The position numbers and the translations under genes are program-made. A DNA stretch of 64,000 bases from Pseudomonas marginalis (lineage in GTDB: Bacteria; Pseudomonadota; Gammaproteobacteria; Pseudomonadales; Pseudomonadaceae), in contig NZ_LKEG01000042.1 in the NCBI RefSeq assembly GCF_001645105.1, positions 200,048 through 264,047 on the forward strand, read 5' to 3'. Numbering within the stretch: the stretch's first letter is position 1; each line of letters starts with the position of its first letter. Below, in pieces: positions 49,492-58,589 of this stretch. Under the pieces are notes generated by a model that saw nothing but the letters and a program-made list of their open reading frames with translations, was not told where the DNA came from and made no database searches.

Positions 49492-50298
49492 TTATTCAGT
49501 CGATTTAAGCATGCTGGGATCGGTCAGCGGCAACAGCCAGCGGGCCTGGTCGTTTTTCAGGCCGCCACGCTCAGCACGGTCCTGCACCCAGCCACGGGCC
49601 TCAATTGTCTTACCTTGCAGACCACTAAGCCATGCAGCGTCGAATTGGCGGACGAGGTCGGGTGCAATGCGCAATACCAGTGCACCGTGCAATTCGATCC
49701 AGATTCCGCCGCGATTGCGTTCGATCTTGCTTACCCGCCCGCTGACCAAGGCAAAGCCGGATTGCTTGAGTTGCGCCACATTTTGCACGGGTGATTGCCG
49801 CCAAAGACCCACCCGCGCCTTGCGGGCAGCGTTTTCGGCAGCCTGCTGGCAAGCGACGAGATCGACATTGGGCGCAACACCTACTTGAAACCCCAGCCCC
49901 TGGGCCAGCAGTTGTGCTTCCAGGTTCTCGCCGTCAGCGCTGTAGAGGTGGGCCAACGTTCGGCCGTAACGGTCCTTGCTCTCGCGGCCTGGCACCAGCC
50001 CGACGCGGTGGTTGCTGGCATCCACCAAGGCCTGCAAATGCTGGCGGGCAGCGACGGCATAGGGCTCATCGGAGCGGCCACGCTTGCCGGTTTCCGGTGC
50101 ATTGAGGCCAATCATCCGCACGCTGCGACCATCCTTGAGGCGCACCGTGTCGCCATCCACCACGCGCTGCACCTCCACCTGGGCCAGGGCGGCCGGAGCG
50201 GGGCAAAACACCTCGGCCTGGGCGACTGAAAGCCAAATCCCAGGCACAAAAAAGGCGCCCGCGAGGGACGCCTTTTTCAACAGCTGGCAAAAGCCCAT
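49492..50298 (-). CDS. Secreted thermonuclease-family (SNase-like) protein
   Basis: 268-aa predicted exported nuclease. Signal peptide is at ~1-28 (L-A-G-A-F-F-V-P-G-I-W-L-S-V-A-Q-A). The SNase domain (~42-165) has R-V-V-D-G-D-T-V, the first active-site Arg in I-G-L-N-A-P-E-T, and K-D-R-Y-G-R-T-L. A C-terminal domain of unknown role follows. Its first codons overlap the rpmE terminator: the hairpin DNA encodes K-K-A-S-L-A-G-A-F-F of the signal peptide. It starts 14 bp after the rpmE stop, so expression needs terminator read-through or another promoter. Confidence 0.83.
   Translation of the reverse strand: MGFCQLLKKASLAGAFFVPGIWLSVAQAEVFCPAPAALAQVEVQRVVDGDTVRLKDGRSVRMIGLNAPETGKRGRSDEPYAVAARQHLQALVDASNHRVGLVPGRESKDRYGRTLAHLYSADGENLEAQLLAQGLGFQVGVAPNVDLVACQQAAENAARKARVGLWRQSPVQNVAQLKQSGFALVSGRVSKIERNRGGIWIELHGALVLRIAPDLVRQFDAAWLSGLQGKTIEARGWVQDRAERGGLKNDQARWLLPLTDPSMLKSTE
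50248..50277 (-). terminator. rpmE intrinsic terminator inside the nuclease signal-peptide codons
   Basis: On the minus strand AAAAAGGCG-loop-CGCCTTTTTT makes a 9-bp stem plus T-run (hairpin 50249-50277), 36 bp after the rpmE stop and inside codons ~8-17 of the nuclease gene. Confidence 0.8.
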
Positions 50299-50312
50299 AA
50301 GGCTTTTGAGCC

Positions 50313-50546
50313 TTACTCTGCTGGAGTAGCAGCAGGCTTCTTGCCGAAAGCACCAAAGCGATCTGCGAAGCGCTGTACACGGCCGCCGGTGTCCAGAGTT
50401 TTCTGCTTACCGGTGTAGAACGGGTGGCACTCGTTGCATACGTCAGTACCCAGTGGCTTGCACAGGTTCGAACGGGTTTCGAACTTGTTGCCGCAGCTGC
50501 AGGTGACTTCGATGGTTTCGTACGCTGGATGGATATCGGCTTTCAT
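50313..50546 (-). CDS. rpmE: 50S ribosomal protein L31 (zinc-binding form)
   Basis: 77-aa L31 of the C+ type: Cys16, Cys18, Cys37 and Cys40 (T-C-S-C-G and [12 protein letters not shown]) form the zinc site. The frame opens at 50600; ATG 50546 is the family start. It is divergent from priA across 226 bp. Confidence 0.96.
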   Translation of the reverse strand: MKADIHPAYETIEVTCSCGNKFETRSNLCKPLGTDVCNECHPFYTGKQKTLDTGGRVQRFADRFGAFGKKPAATPAE

Positions 50547-50772
50547 GGCACTTCCTCGGGCTAGCGTGCCGCCACTCGACACTATTGTCGAATACCGCAC
50601 GTAATTAGGCCGCGGATTCTACCAGACCTTTTCAATCGCGCAAGCGGCGACACTATTTGCTTGTAAAGATAAAAGCACCTTTCATCAGAAAAGCGCGGCA
50701 TACCCAAGCCACCCCTCGTCTGCTAGGCTCGCGCCCCTGCGCCACCGCCTGCCTTTATATGAGACCCCTCGC

Positions 50773-52992
50773 GTGCCCGACGCCATATTGCGCCTAGCCC
50801 TGCCCTCGCCCCTGCGCCGCCTGTTCGATTACCGGGCCCCGGCCGGCGTGCTGCGGGCGCAGTTGCAGCCGGGCATGCGCGTGCGCGTACCGTTCGGGCG
50901 CCGAGAGATGATTGGCATCCTGGTAGAAATCGCCGACCACAGCGAAGTGCCGGCCGAGAAGCTCAAGCCGGCCTTGGCGATCCTCGACGCCACCCCACCG
51001 CTGCCACCCACGCTGTTCAAGCTGTGCCTGTGGACCGCCCAGTATTACCAGCACAGCCTGGGCGACACCTTGAGCTGGGCGCTGCCGGTGCTGCTGCGCC
51101 AGGGCGAACTGGCCGAAGCGCGCCAGGAACGCTTCTGGTCGATGGTCCCCGGGGCGCGACTCGACGACCCGCGCATCGCCCGCGCGCCGCGCCAGCGTGA
51201 AGCCTTGGCCACACTGGCGCAGCACCCCCATGGCGTGGCTCACCAACTATTAAGCAAGCTGATGCTGAGCAAAGACAGCCTCGACCTGCTGTTGGCCAAA
51301 GGCATGGTGCAGGTGGAAATCCGCAAGCACGCCCCCGATGCCCGTCACGAACACTGGCTGGCGCAACCGGAACTGCCGCTGAACCCCGAGCAACGCGCCG
51401 CCTATGAGGCGATTCGCGCCGGCTTCGACAGTTTCCACGCCTTCCTGCTGGCCGGCGTCACCGGCAGCGGCAAGACCGAAGTCTATCTGCAGTTGATCCG
51501 CGAAACCCTGCAGGCCGGCAAACAGGCGCTGGTGCTGATCCCCGAGATCAACCTGGGCCCGCAGACCCTGGCGCGCTTCGAACAGCGCTTCAACGCACGC
51601 ATCGCGCTGGTGCACTCGGCGGTCAACGACCGTGAACGCCTGGAGTCCTGGCTGGCCGCGCGAGATGGCGACGCCGACATTATTATCGGCACCCGCTCGG
51701 CCCTGTTTACGCCGATGAAAAACCCCGGGCTGATCATCATCGACGAGGAGCATGACGGCTCCTACAAGCAGCAGGAAGGCCTGCGCTACCACGCCCGCGA
51801 CCTCGCACTGGTGCGCGCACGCCAGGAAGACATCCCGATTGTGCTGGGTTCGGCCACGCCGTCCCTGGAAAGCCTGCACAACGCCTACACCGGCCGTTAC
51901 GGCCTCCTGCGCCTGAACGAGCGGGCGGGCGGCGCCAAGCAGCCACGTTTCCTGCGCCTGGACGTCAAAAGCCGCCCGCTGGACAGCGGTATTTCCGGTC
52001 CGATGCAACAAGCCATCGGCCAGACCCTCGCCGCCGGCCAGCAGGTGTTGGTGTTTCTCAATCGCCGAGGTTTTGCGCCGACCCTGCTGTGTCATGACTG
52101 TGGCTGGATGTCCGAATGCGAGCGCTGCGATGCGCGCATGACCGTGCACCAGCGCCATGGCGAGTTGCGCTGCCACCATTGCGGCCATGTGGAACGGGTG
52201 CCGCGTCACTGCCCGCAGTGCGGCAAGGTCGACCTGCGACCGGTAGGCGCAGGGACCGAACGGGCCGAAGAACGCCTGGGCATCCTGTTCCCAGACTACC
52301 CGGTACTGCGCGTCGACCGCGACAGCACGTCGCGCAAGGACGCGATGAACCAACTGTTCGCGACCATCCAGAAAGGCCAGCCGTGCATCCTGATCGGCAC
52401 GCAAATGCTTGCCAAAGGGCACCACTTTCCACGAGTGACGCTGGTATCGATCCTGGATGCCGATGGCGGGCTGTTCTCCGGGGATTTTCGCGCCAGCGAA
52501 CGCATGGCACAGTTGATCGTCCAAGTCGCCGGCCGCGCGGGCCGCGCCGAAGAGCCAGGCCGGGTGATTATCCAGACGCACCTGGCCGACCACCCACTGC
52601 TGATCCAACTGACGGAACAAGGCTACTTTGCCTTCGCCGAACAGGCGCTCAGCGAACGCCGCGCCGCCGGCCTGCCGCCGTTTTCCCACCTGGCCTTGCT
52701 GCGCGCCGAGGCCCACAAACCGGGGCAAGCAGAGAGCTTTCTGGATGAAGCGTGCAGCGCCGCCGAACGTTTGCTCGGCGAACTGGGTCTGAGCGGCATC
52801 GAACTGCTCGGCCCGGTGCCCGCGCCCATGGAGCGCCGCGCCGGGCGCTATCGGGCTCAGCTACTCTTGCAGGCAACCTCGCGCGCGCCCCTGCATCGGC
52901 TATTAAGTAGCTGGTTGCTTGCCCTGGAGCAAATGCCCAGCGGCCGACAGGTGAGATGGTCGCTGGACGTTGACCCGGTAGACCTTTATTGA
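50773..52992 (+). CDS. priA: Primosomal replication protein PriA
   Basis: 739-aa superfamily 2 DNA helicase that restarts stalled replication forks. An N-terminal DNA-binding domain precedes Walker A G-V-T-G-S-G-K-T-E near residue 228 and the helicase box D-E-E-H. Zinc-binding Cys pairs follow in the helicase core (C-H-D-C, C-E-R-C, C-H-H-C, C-P-Q-C), then helicase motifs V (I-G-T-Q-M-L-A-K-G) and VI (V-A-G-R-A-G-R). The start is GTG. Confidence 0.95.
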   Translation: MPDAILRLALPSPLRRLFDYRAPAGVLRAQLQPGMRVRVPFGRREMIGILVEIADHSEVPAEKLKPALAILDATPPLPPTLFKLCLWTAQYYQHSLGDTLSWALPVLLRQGELAEARQERFWSMVPGARLDDPRIARAPRQREALATLAQHPHGVAHQLLSKLMLSKDSLDLLLAKGMVQVEIRKHAPDARHEHWLAQPELPLNPEQRAAYEAIRAGFDSFHAFLLAGVTGSGKTEVYLQLIRETLQAGKQALVLIPEINLGPQTLARFEQRFNARIALVHSAVNDRERLESWLAARDGDADIIIGTRSALFTPMKNPGLIIIDEEHDGSYKQQEGLRYHARDLALVRARQEDIPIVLGSATPSLESLHNAYTGRYGLLRLNERAGGAKQPRFLRLDVKSRPLDSGISGPMQQAIGQTLAAGQQVLVFLNRRGFAPTLLCHDCGWMSECERCDARMTVHQRHGELRCHHCGHVERVPRHCPQCGKVDLRPVGAGTERAEERLGILFPDYPVLRVDRDSTSRKDAMNQLFATIQKGQPCILIGTQMLAKGHHFPRVTLVSILDADGGLFSGDFRASERMAQLIVQVAGRAGRAEEPGRVIIQTHLADHPLLIQLTEQGYFAFAEQALSERRAAGLPPFSHLALLRAEAHKPGQAESFLDEACSAAERLLGELGLSGIELLGPVPAPMERRAGRYRAQLLLQATSRAPLHRLLSSWLLALEQMPSGRQVRWSLDVDPVDLY

Positions 52993-53000
52993 ATTGCCCT

Positions 53001-53095
53001 TGTGGCGAGGGAGCTTGCTCCCGCTGGGGTGCGAAGCGGCCCCAACGATTTTGGGAGTGCTCCGCACTCCAGCGGGAGCAAGCTCCCTCGCCACA
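53001..53095. repeat. REP doublet, TGTGGCGAGGGAGCTTGCTC family
   Basis: Inverted pair TGTGGCGAGGGAGCTTGCTC ... GAGCAAGCTCCCTCGCCACA between priA and argS, the same family as the copy at 14303 inside the APE operon. Confidence 0.9.
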
Positions 53096-53211
53096 GGTTA
53101 ATCGTCTGTGAAGGTCCGACGAAGGTTGGCAAGCCCGCCCTCGCCACGGATAATGCCCAGTTTTTCCACCTGCGCATCGCGCACCGCCGCTTGCGGTCGA
53201 AAGAGAACACC

Positions 53212-54948
53212 ATGAAAGACACCATTCGCCAGCTGATCCAACAAGCCCTCACCCAACTCGTCAACGAAGGTGTGTTGCCTGAAGGCCTGACGCCGGCGAT
53301 CCAGGTGGAAAACACCCGCGACAAGACCCACGGCGACTTCGCCAGCAACATCGCGATGATGCTGTCCAAGCCTGCCGGCATGAAACCGCGCGACCTGGCG
53401 GAAAAAATCATCGCTGCGCTGCCTGTCGACGATAGTGTGACCAAGGCCGAAATCGCCGGCCCAGGTTTCATCAACTTCTTCCAGAACACCCAGGCGTTGG
53501 CCGGCCGTCTCGACGCGGCCTTGGCCGATGCCCGCGTGGGCGTGCGCAAGGCCGGTCCGTCCCAGCGCACCGTGGTCGACTTGTCGGCGCCTAACCTGGC
53601 CAAAGAGATGCACGTTGGCCACTTGCGTTCGACCATCATCGGCGACGGCGTGGCCCGGGTATTGGAGTTCCTCGGTGATGAGGTCGTCCGCCAGAACCAC
53701 GTGGGCGACTGGGGCACGCAGTTCGGTATGCTGATGGCCTACCTGCAGGAAAACCCGATCACCAGCGACGAACTGTCGGACCTGGAAAACTTCTACCGCG
53801 CCGCCAAGAAACGTTTTGACGAGTCGGAAGCGTTCGCCGACCGCGCCCGCGGCCTGGTCGTCAAGCTGCAAGCCGGTGATGCCGAATGCCTGGCACTGTG
53901 GACCAAGTTCAAAGACATTTCGCTGTCCCACTGCCAGAAGATCTACGAACTGCTCAACGTCAAGCTGACCATGGCCGATGTGATGGGCGAGAGCGCCTAC
54001 AACGACGACCTGATCAACGTGGTCAATGACTTGAAGGCAGCGGGCATGTTGGTCGAGAGCAACGGCGCCCAGTGCGTGTTCCTCGACGAATTCAAGAACG
54101 CCGACGACGAGCCGCTGCCGGTGATCATCGTCAAGGCCGATGGCGGCTACCTCTACGCCACCACCGACCTGGCCGCCGTGCGCTACCGCAGTGGCACGCT
54201 CAAGGCTGACCGCGCCCTGTACTTCGTCGACCAGCGCCAGGCCCTGCATTTCCAGCAAGTGTTCGCCGTGGCGCGCAAGGCCGGTTTCGTGACCCACCCG
54301 ATGGACATGGAACACATGGGCTTCGGCACCATGAACGGCGCCGATGGCCGCCCGTTCAAGACCCGTGACGGCGGCACCGTGAAGCTGATCGACCTGCTGA
54401 CCGAAGCCCAGGAACGGGCCTACACCCTGGTGAAGGAGAAGAACCCTGAGCTGGCCGAGGCTGACCTGCGCAACATCGCCCGCGTGGTGGGCATTGGTGC
54501 GGTGAAATACGCCGACCTGTCCAAGCACCGCACCAGCGACTACAGCTTCAACTTCGACCTGATGCTCAACTTCGAAGGCAACACCGCGCCGTACCTGCTG
54601 TACGCCTACACCCGCGTGGCCGGCGTGTTCCGCAAGCTGGGCAAGGACTTCAGTGAAGTCGAAGGCCAGATCGACCTGCAAGCGCCGCACGAACAGGAAC
54701 TGGCCGCCAAGCTCGCGCAATTTGGCGAAGTGCTGAACAGCGTGGGTGAAAAAGGCACGCCGCATATCCTCTGCACCTACCTGTACGAAGTCGCCGGCCT
54801 GTTCTCCAGCTTCTACGAGAACTGCCCGATCCTCACCGCCGACGACGAAGCCCAGAAGCAAAGTCGCCTGCGCCTCGCCGCACTGGCTGGACGGACCCTC
54901 AAGCAAGGCCTGGAATTGTTAGGCCTGGAAACCCTGGAGCGTATGTAA
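53212..54948 (+). CDS. argS: Arginyl-tRNA synthetase
   Basis: 578-aa class I synthetase. An N-terminal Add-1 domain precedes the HIGH-type signature [15 protein letters not shown] near residue 126; the catalytic and C-terminal DALR anticodon domains follow. The open frame extends left through the REP doublet; ATG 53212 is the family start (M-K-D-T-I-R-Q-L). One base separates its stop from the SPOR gene. Confidence 0.95.
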   Translation: MKDTIRQLIQQALTQLVNEGVLPEGLTPAIQVENTRDKTHGDFASNIAMMLSKPAGMKPRDLAEKIIAALPVDDSVTKAEIAGPGFINFFQNTQALAGRLDAALADARVGVRKAGPSQRTVVDLSAPNLAKEMHVGHLRSTIIGDGVARVLEFLGDEVVRQNHVGDWGTQFGMLMAYLQENPITSDELSDLENFYRAAKKRFDESEAFADRARGLVVKLQAGDAECLALWTKFKDISLSHCQKIYELLNVKLTMADVMGESAYNDDLINVVNDLKAAGMLVESNGAQCVFLDEFKNADDEPLPVIIVKADGGYLYATTDLAAVRYRSGTLKADRALYFVDQRQALHFQQVFAVARKAGFVTHPMDMEHMGFGTMNGADGRPFKTRDGGTVKLIDLLTEAQERAYTLVKEKNPELAEADLRNIARVVGIGAVKYADLSKHRTSDYSFNFDLMLNFEGNTAPYLLYAYTRVAGVFRKLGKDFSEVEGQIDLQAPHEQELAAKLAQFGEVLNSVGEKGTPHILCTYLYEVAGLFSSFYENCPILTADDEAQKQSRLRLAALAGRTLKQGLELLGLETLERM

Positions 54949-54949
54949 G

Positions 54950-55651
54950 TTGGCTGCCAAGAAAAAACCTGCACCCAAGCGCGGCGCCAGCCGCTACCAG
55001 GCCCCAGCGAAAAAGCCGATCCCGGGCTGGTTGTGGATGGCGATCGGCCTTACGGTCGGCGCGTTTGTCGTGTTTCTGATGAAGCTGGACCCCGGCCAGG
55101 GTGACGACGTCAAACGCGTCAAACAGGAGCAGCAGAAAGCCACCAAAATGGCCGAAGCCAACAAGACCGCACCAAGCCCGACGGCACCGGTGAAGCCGAA
55201 GTACGACTTCTACACGCTGCTGCCGGAATCGGAAGTGATCGTGCCGCCTGACGCCGTTCCGGAGAAAACCCTGCCGACACCGCAAGTGCCGACCACACCG
55301 GTGACCCCGGCGGAAGCGGCAAAAATCGACACCGCGCGTGCCCAGGCTGCACTGGCCGGGATTACGCCGCCGCCAGCCCCGCCGGTAGCAGAGACCAAGG
55401 CCGCACCGGTGACCAAGTTCTTCCTGCAGGCGGGCTCGTTCCCGAAACAGGCGGACGCGGATCGCGTGCGGGCGCAGATCATTCTGCTGGGCCAGACGGT
55501 GACGGTAGAGTCCGGCACGGTGAAAGAGGCGACGTGGTATCGCGTGCTGGTGGGGCCGTTCAGCAACCGTGAACAACTGACCGTGGCGCAGAAACAATTG
55601 GCCGGCGCCGGGTTTAGCAACCTGTTGTTACAACAACGCCAGAGCCGCTGA
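54950..55651 (+). CDS. SPOR-domain membrane protein (FtsN-like)
   Basis: 233-aa protein. A basic cytoplasmic N-terminus (A-A-K-K-K-P-A-P-K-R), one membrane helix (~24-44), a Pro/Ala-rich periplasmic linker and a C-terminal SPOR domain (~155-230, F-F-L-Q-A-G-S-F-P-K-Q-A-D-A) are visible. The plan resembles FtsN, a septal peptidoglycan-binding division protein. The start is TTG 54950, right after argS, suggesting co-transcription. Confidence 0.85.
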   Translation: MAAKKKPAPKRGASRYQAPAKKPIPGWLWMAIGLTVGAFVVFLMKLDPGQGDDVKRVKQEQQKATKMAEANKTAPSPTAPVKPKYDFYTLLPESEVIVPPDAVPEKTLPTPQVPTTPVTPAEAAKIDTARAQAALAGITPPPAPPVAETKAAPVTKFFLQAGSFPKQADADRVRAQIILLGQTVTVESGTVKEATWYRVLVGPFSNREQLTVAQKQLAGAGFSNLLLQQRQSR

Positions 55652-55671
55652 CCTTCAGCCAACCTGGATCA

Positions 55672-55766
55672 AATGTGGGAGGGGGCTTGCCCCCGATAGC
55701 AGTAGATCAGTCAACATTTTCGGTGACTGACACACTGCCATCGGGGGCAAGCCCCCTCCCACATTT
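55672..55766. repeat. REP doublet (REPIN) between the SPOR gene and hslV
   Basis: Inverted pair AAATGTGGGAGGGGGCTTGC ... GCAAGCCCCCTCCCACATTT, ending ~70 bp before the hslV heat-shock promoter. Confidence 0.9.
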
Positions 55767-55834
55767 GGTTTTGCACCGCTCTGGAATGTGTGTCAGACCG
55801 ATAAACACCACTCGTCCGCCATAAACCCCTACAG

Positions 55835-55861
55835 TTGAAATCCCCCCCACCACCCCCATAT
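55835..55861 (+). promoter_or_regulatory. Sigma32 (RpoH)-type heat-shock promoter of hslVU
   Basis: TTGAAA (55835-55840), a 13-bp spacer and CCCCATAT (55854-55861) match the heat-shock consensus at normal spacing, 47 bp upstream of the hslV start. hslVU is a heat-shock operon in other proteobacteria. Confidence 0.82.
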
Positions 55862-55908
55862 CAGTTTCCATCAGGGCATTTTCGCCCCGCTGCGTGGAGA
55901 CTCTCCCC

Positions 55909-56439
55909 TTGACCACCATCGTTTCAGTACGTCGCCACGGCAAAGTCGTCATGGGCGGCGACGGCCAGGTTTCCCTGGGTAATACCGTGATGAAAGGCAA
56001 CGCCAAGAAAGTGCGTCGCCTGTACCACGGCCAGGTTCTCGCAGGCTTTGCCGGCGCTACCGCCGACGCCTTCACCCTCTTCGAGCGCTTCGAAGGCCAG
56101 CTTGAGAAACATCAGGGCCACCTCGTGCGTGCCGCCGTCGAACTCGCCAAAGAGTGGCGCACCGACCGCTCCCTCAGCCGCCTGGAAGCCATGCTGGCCG
56201 TCGCCAACAAAGACGCTTCCCTGATCATCACCGGTAACGGCGATGTGGTTGAGCCTGAACATGGCCTGATCGCCATGGGTTCCGGCGGTGGCTACGCCCA
56301 AGCCGCAGCCAGCGCACTGTTGAAGAAAACCGACCTGTCGGCCCGCGAAATCGTCGAGACCGCCCTGGGCATCGCCGGTGATATCTGCGTGTTCACCAAC
56401 CACAACCAGACCATTGAGGAGCAGGACCTCGCCGAGTAA
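55909..56439 (+). CDS. hslV: HslV, peptidase subunit of the HslVU protease
   Basis: 176-aa proteasome-like threonine peptidase. The protein starts M-T-T-I-V-S-V-R-R; removal of Met exposes the catalytic Thr. G-D-G-Q-V-S-L-G and [11 protein letters not shown] are typical. The start is TTG 55909 with GGAGA ~11 bases upstream; the frame also offers ATG 55894, which would bury the Thr nucleophile and is rejected. Confidence 0.95.
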   Translation: MTTIVSVRRHGKVVMGGDGQVSLGNTVMKGNAKKVRRLYHGQVLAGFAGATADAFTLFERFEGQLEKHQGHLVRAAVELAKEWRTDRSLSRLEAMLAVANKDASLIITGNGDVVEPEHGLIAMGSGGGYAQAAASALLKKTDLSAREIVETALGIAGDICVFTNHNQTIEEQDLAE

Positions 56440-56476
56440 GCCGTAGGCTTATTCGCGCTTGAGGCCGCCAAACACT

Positions 56477-57814
56477 ATGTCCATGACTCCCCGCGAAATC
56501 GTCCATGAACTCAACCGCCATATCATCGGCCAGGACGATGCCAAGCGCGCCGTTGCCATTGCGCTGCGTAACCGCTGGCGCCGGATGCAACTGCCCGAAG
56601 AACTGCGCGTTGAAGTAACGCCGAAGAACATCCTGATGATCGGCCCGACCGGCGTCGGTAAAACCGAAATCGCCCGTCGCCTGGCCAAGCTGGCCAACGC
56701 GCCGTTCATCAAGGTCGAAGCCACCAAGTTCACCGAAGTGGGCTACGTCGGCCGCGACGTCGAGTCGATCATTCGTGACCTCGCCGACGCCGCCTTGAAG
56801 CTGCTGCGCGAACAGGAAATGACCAAGGTCAGCCACCGCGCCGAAGACGCCGCCGAAGAACGCATCCTCGATGCCCTGCTGCCACCGGCCCGCATGGGCT
56901 TCAACGAAGACGCCGCGCCGGCCTCGGATTCCAATACCCGCCAGCTGTTCCGCAAGCGTCTGCGTGAAGGCCAGCTGGACGACAAGGAAATCGAGATCGA
57001 AGTCGCCGAAGTCTCCGGCGTCGACATCTCTGCGCCGCCTGGCATGGAAGAAATGACCAGCCAGTTGCAGAACCTGTTTGCCAACATGGGCAAGGGCAAG
57101 AAGAAAAGCCGCAAGCTCAAGGTGAAGGAAGCGCTGAAACTGGTGCGCGACGAAGAAGCCGGGCGCCTGGTGAATGAGGAAGAACTCAAGGCCAAGGCCC
57201 TGGAGGCGGTCGAGCAGCACGGCATCGTGTTTATCGACGAGATCGATAAGGTCGCCAAGCGCGGTAACTCGGGCGGCGTGGATGTGTCCCGTGAAGGCGT
57301 ACAGCGCGACCTGCTGCCGCTGATCGAAGGCTGCACCGTGAACACCAAGCTGGGCATGGTCAAGACCGACCACATCCTGTTCATCGCCTCCGGTGCGTTC
57401 CACCTGAGCAAGCCAAGCGACCTGGTGCCGGAGCTGCAAGGTCGCCTGCCGATTCGCGTGGAGCTCAAGGCGCTGACCCCGGGCGATTTCGAACGCATCC
57501 TCAGCGAGCCGCATGCGTCGCTCACTGAGCAGTACCGTGAGCTGCTGAAAACCGAAGGCCTGGGCATCGAGTTCCAACCGGACGGCATCAAGCGCCTGGC
57601 GGAGATCGCCTGGCAGGTCAACGAGAAGACCGAGAACATCGGTGCGCGTCGCCTGCACACCTTGCTGGAGCGCTTGCTGGAGGAAGTGTCCTTCAGCGCC
57701 GGTGACCTGGCAGGTGCGCAGAATGGCGAAGTGATCAAGATCGACGCGGATTACGTCAACAGCCACTTGGGCGAATTGGCGCAGAACGAAGACTTGTCGC
57801 GCTACATTCTGTAA
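56477..57814 (+). CDS. hslU: HslU, AAA+ ATPase subunit of the HslVU protease
   Basis: 445-aa unfoldase feeding HslV. Walker A is G-P-T-G-V-G-K-T-E (~57-65), an I domain follows, and Walker B is [10 protein letters not shown]. The C-terminus ends D-L-S-R-Y-I-L, the tail that docks into HslV. ATG 56477 is used (the frame opens at 56459); the gap from hslV is 37 bp, forming a heat-shock operon. Confidence 0.96.
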   Translation: MSMTPREIVHELNRHIIGQDDAKRAVAIALRNRWRRMQLPEELRVEVTPKNILMIGPTGVGKTEIARRLAKLANAPFIKVEATKFTEVGYVGRDVESIIRDLADAALKLLREQEMTKVSHRAEDAAEERILDALLPPARMGFNEDAAPASDSNTRQLFRKRLREGQLDDKEIEIEVAEVSGVDISAPPGMEEMTSQLQNLFANMGKGKKKSRKLKVKEALKLVRDEEAGRLVNEEELKAKALEAVEQHGIVFIDEIDKVAKRGNSGGVDVSREGVQRDLLPLIEGCTVNTKLGMVKTDHILFIASGAFHLSKPSDLVPELQGRLPIRVELKALTPGDFERILSEPHASLTEQYRELLKTEGLGIEFQPDGIKRLAEIAWQVNEKTENIGARRLHTLLERLLEEVSFSAGDLAGAQNGEVIKIDADYVNSHLGELAQNEDLSRYIL

Positions 57815-57840
57815 GCCTCACACAGAATCGCTTCGCTTCA

Positions 57841-57932
57841 ATGTGGGAGGGGGCTTGCCCCCGATAGCGGTTTGTCAGACAGATATATGCTGACTGACAC
57901 ACTGCTATCGGGGGCAAGCCCCCTCCCACATG
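57841..57932. repeat. REP doublet (REPIN) after hslU
   Basis: Inverted pair ATGTGGGAGGGGGCTTGCCC ... GGGCAAGCCCCCTCCCACAT between hslU and the DUF971 gene. Confidence 0.9.
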
Positions 57933-57962
57933 TTGAAGCCGGTTTCTTCAGGATCATTACCT

Positions 57963-58340
57963 ATGTCCAAATTCCCCACCGCGGTAAACCTGCACAAAAC
58001 CTCCAACACCCTCGGCCTCACCTACGGGCCCGACGAGGTGTATCAACTGTCTGCCGAACTGCTGCGCACCCACTCGCCTTCCGCCGAGGTCCAGGGCCAC
58101 GGTAAACCCATCCTGCAATTCGGCAAGCTCAACGTCCGGTTGACCAAGATCGAACCGGCCGGCCAGTACGCACTGAAATTGACCTTCGACGACGGGCATG
58201 ACAGCGGACTATTCACCTGGGACTACCTCTACCAACTGGCCGTGCGTCAGGATGCACTGTGGGCTGATTATCTCGCCGAGCTCAAAGCGGCCGGCAAAAC
58301 CCGCGACCCGAGCGAGTCGGTCGTCCGCCTGATGCTCTAG
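57963..58340 (+). CDS. DUF971 (gamma-butyrobetaine hydroxylase-like N-terminal) protein
   Basis: 125-aa small protein of the DUF971 family, which resembles the N-terminal domain of gamma-butyrobetaine hydroxylase and is linked elsewhere to Fe-S or iron handling. Visible: L-T-Y-G-P-D-E-V-Y-Q-L-S-A-E-L-L-R and F-D-D-G-H-D-S-G-L-F-T-W-D-Y-L-Y. ATG 57963 is the family start; the frame opens in the REP doublet. Its function here is unknown; its place between hslU and phaC1 is conserved in Pseudomonas. Confidence 0.82.
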   Translation: MSKFPTAVNLHKTSNTLGLTYGPDEVYQLSAELLRTHSPSAEVQGHGKPILQFGKLNVRLTKIEPAGQYALKLTFDDGHDSGLFTWDYLYQLAVRQDALWADYLAELKAAGKTRDPSESVVRLML

Positions 58341-58456
58341 TCCAGGCCTCTTGCTCATTAGTGGGCATTTTCTAATCGCTTCTGCTTGAATGCCCTGTCG
58401 CGTGACCAAAGATTGGTCCGCTTGCGAAAAAAATTAAACTCGGGTAACCAATGGAG

Positions 58457-58473
58457 CTGGCAAGTTCCCTGCA
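58457..58473 (+). promoter_or_regulatory. Possible sigma54-type promoter of phaC1
   Basis: CTGGCAAGTTCCCTGCA keeps the essential GG-N10-GC spacing (GG 58459-58460, GC 58471-58472), about 115 bp upstream of phaC1. A sigma54 promoter has been proposed for phaC1 in other pseudomonads. TTGC is not perfect, so this is tentative. Confidence 0.45.
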
Positions 58474-58589
58474 TTTGACGATGCGGTATCAACGGTCACC
58501 CGAGTCGCAGTACCAGGCGTGTGTTGTGTATCGAAACTTCGTACGCAGCGGTACCCGGTACTCGTCTTTCGGACAATGGAGCGTCGTAG

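Noticed and set aside
55894..55911. ATG 55894 as start of hslV
   Set aside because: It would place residues before the catalytic N-terminal Thr; TTG 55909 gives M-T-T-I-V as the family requires.
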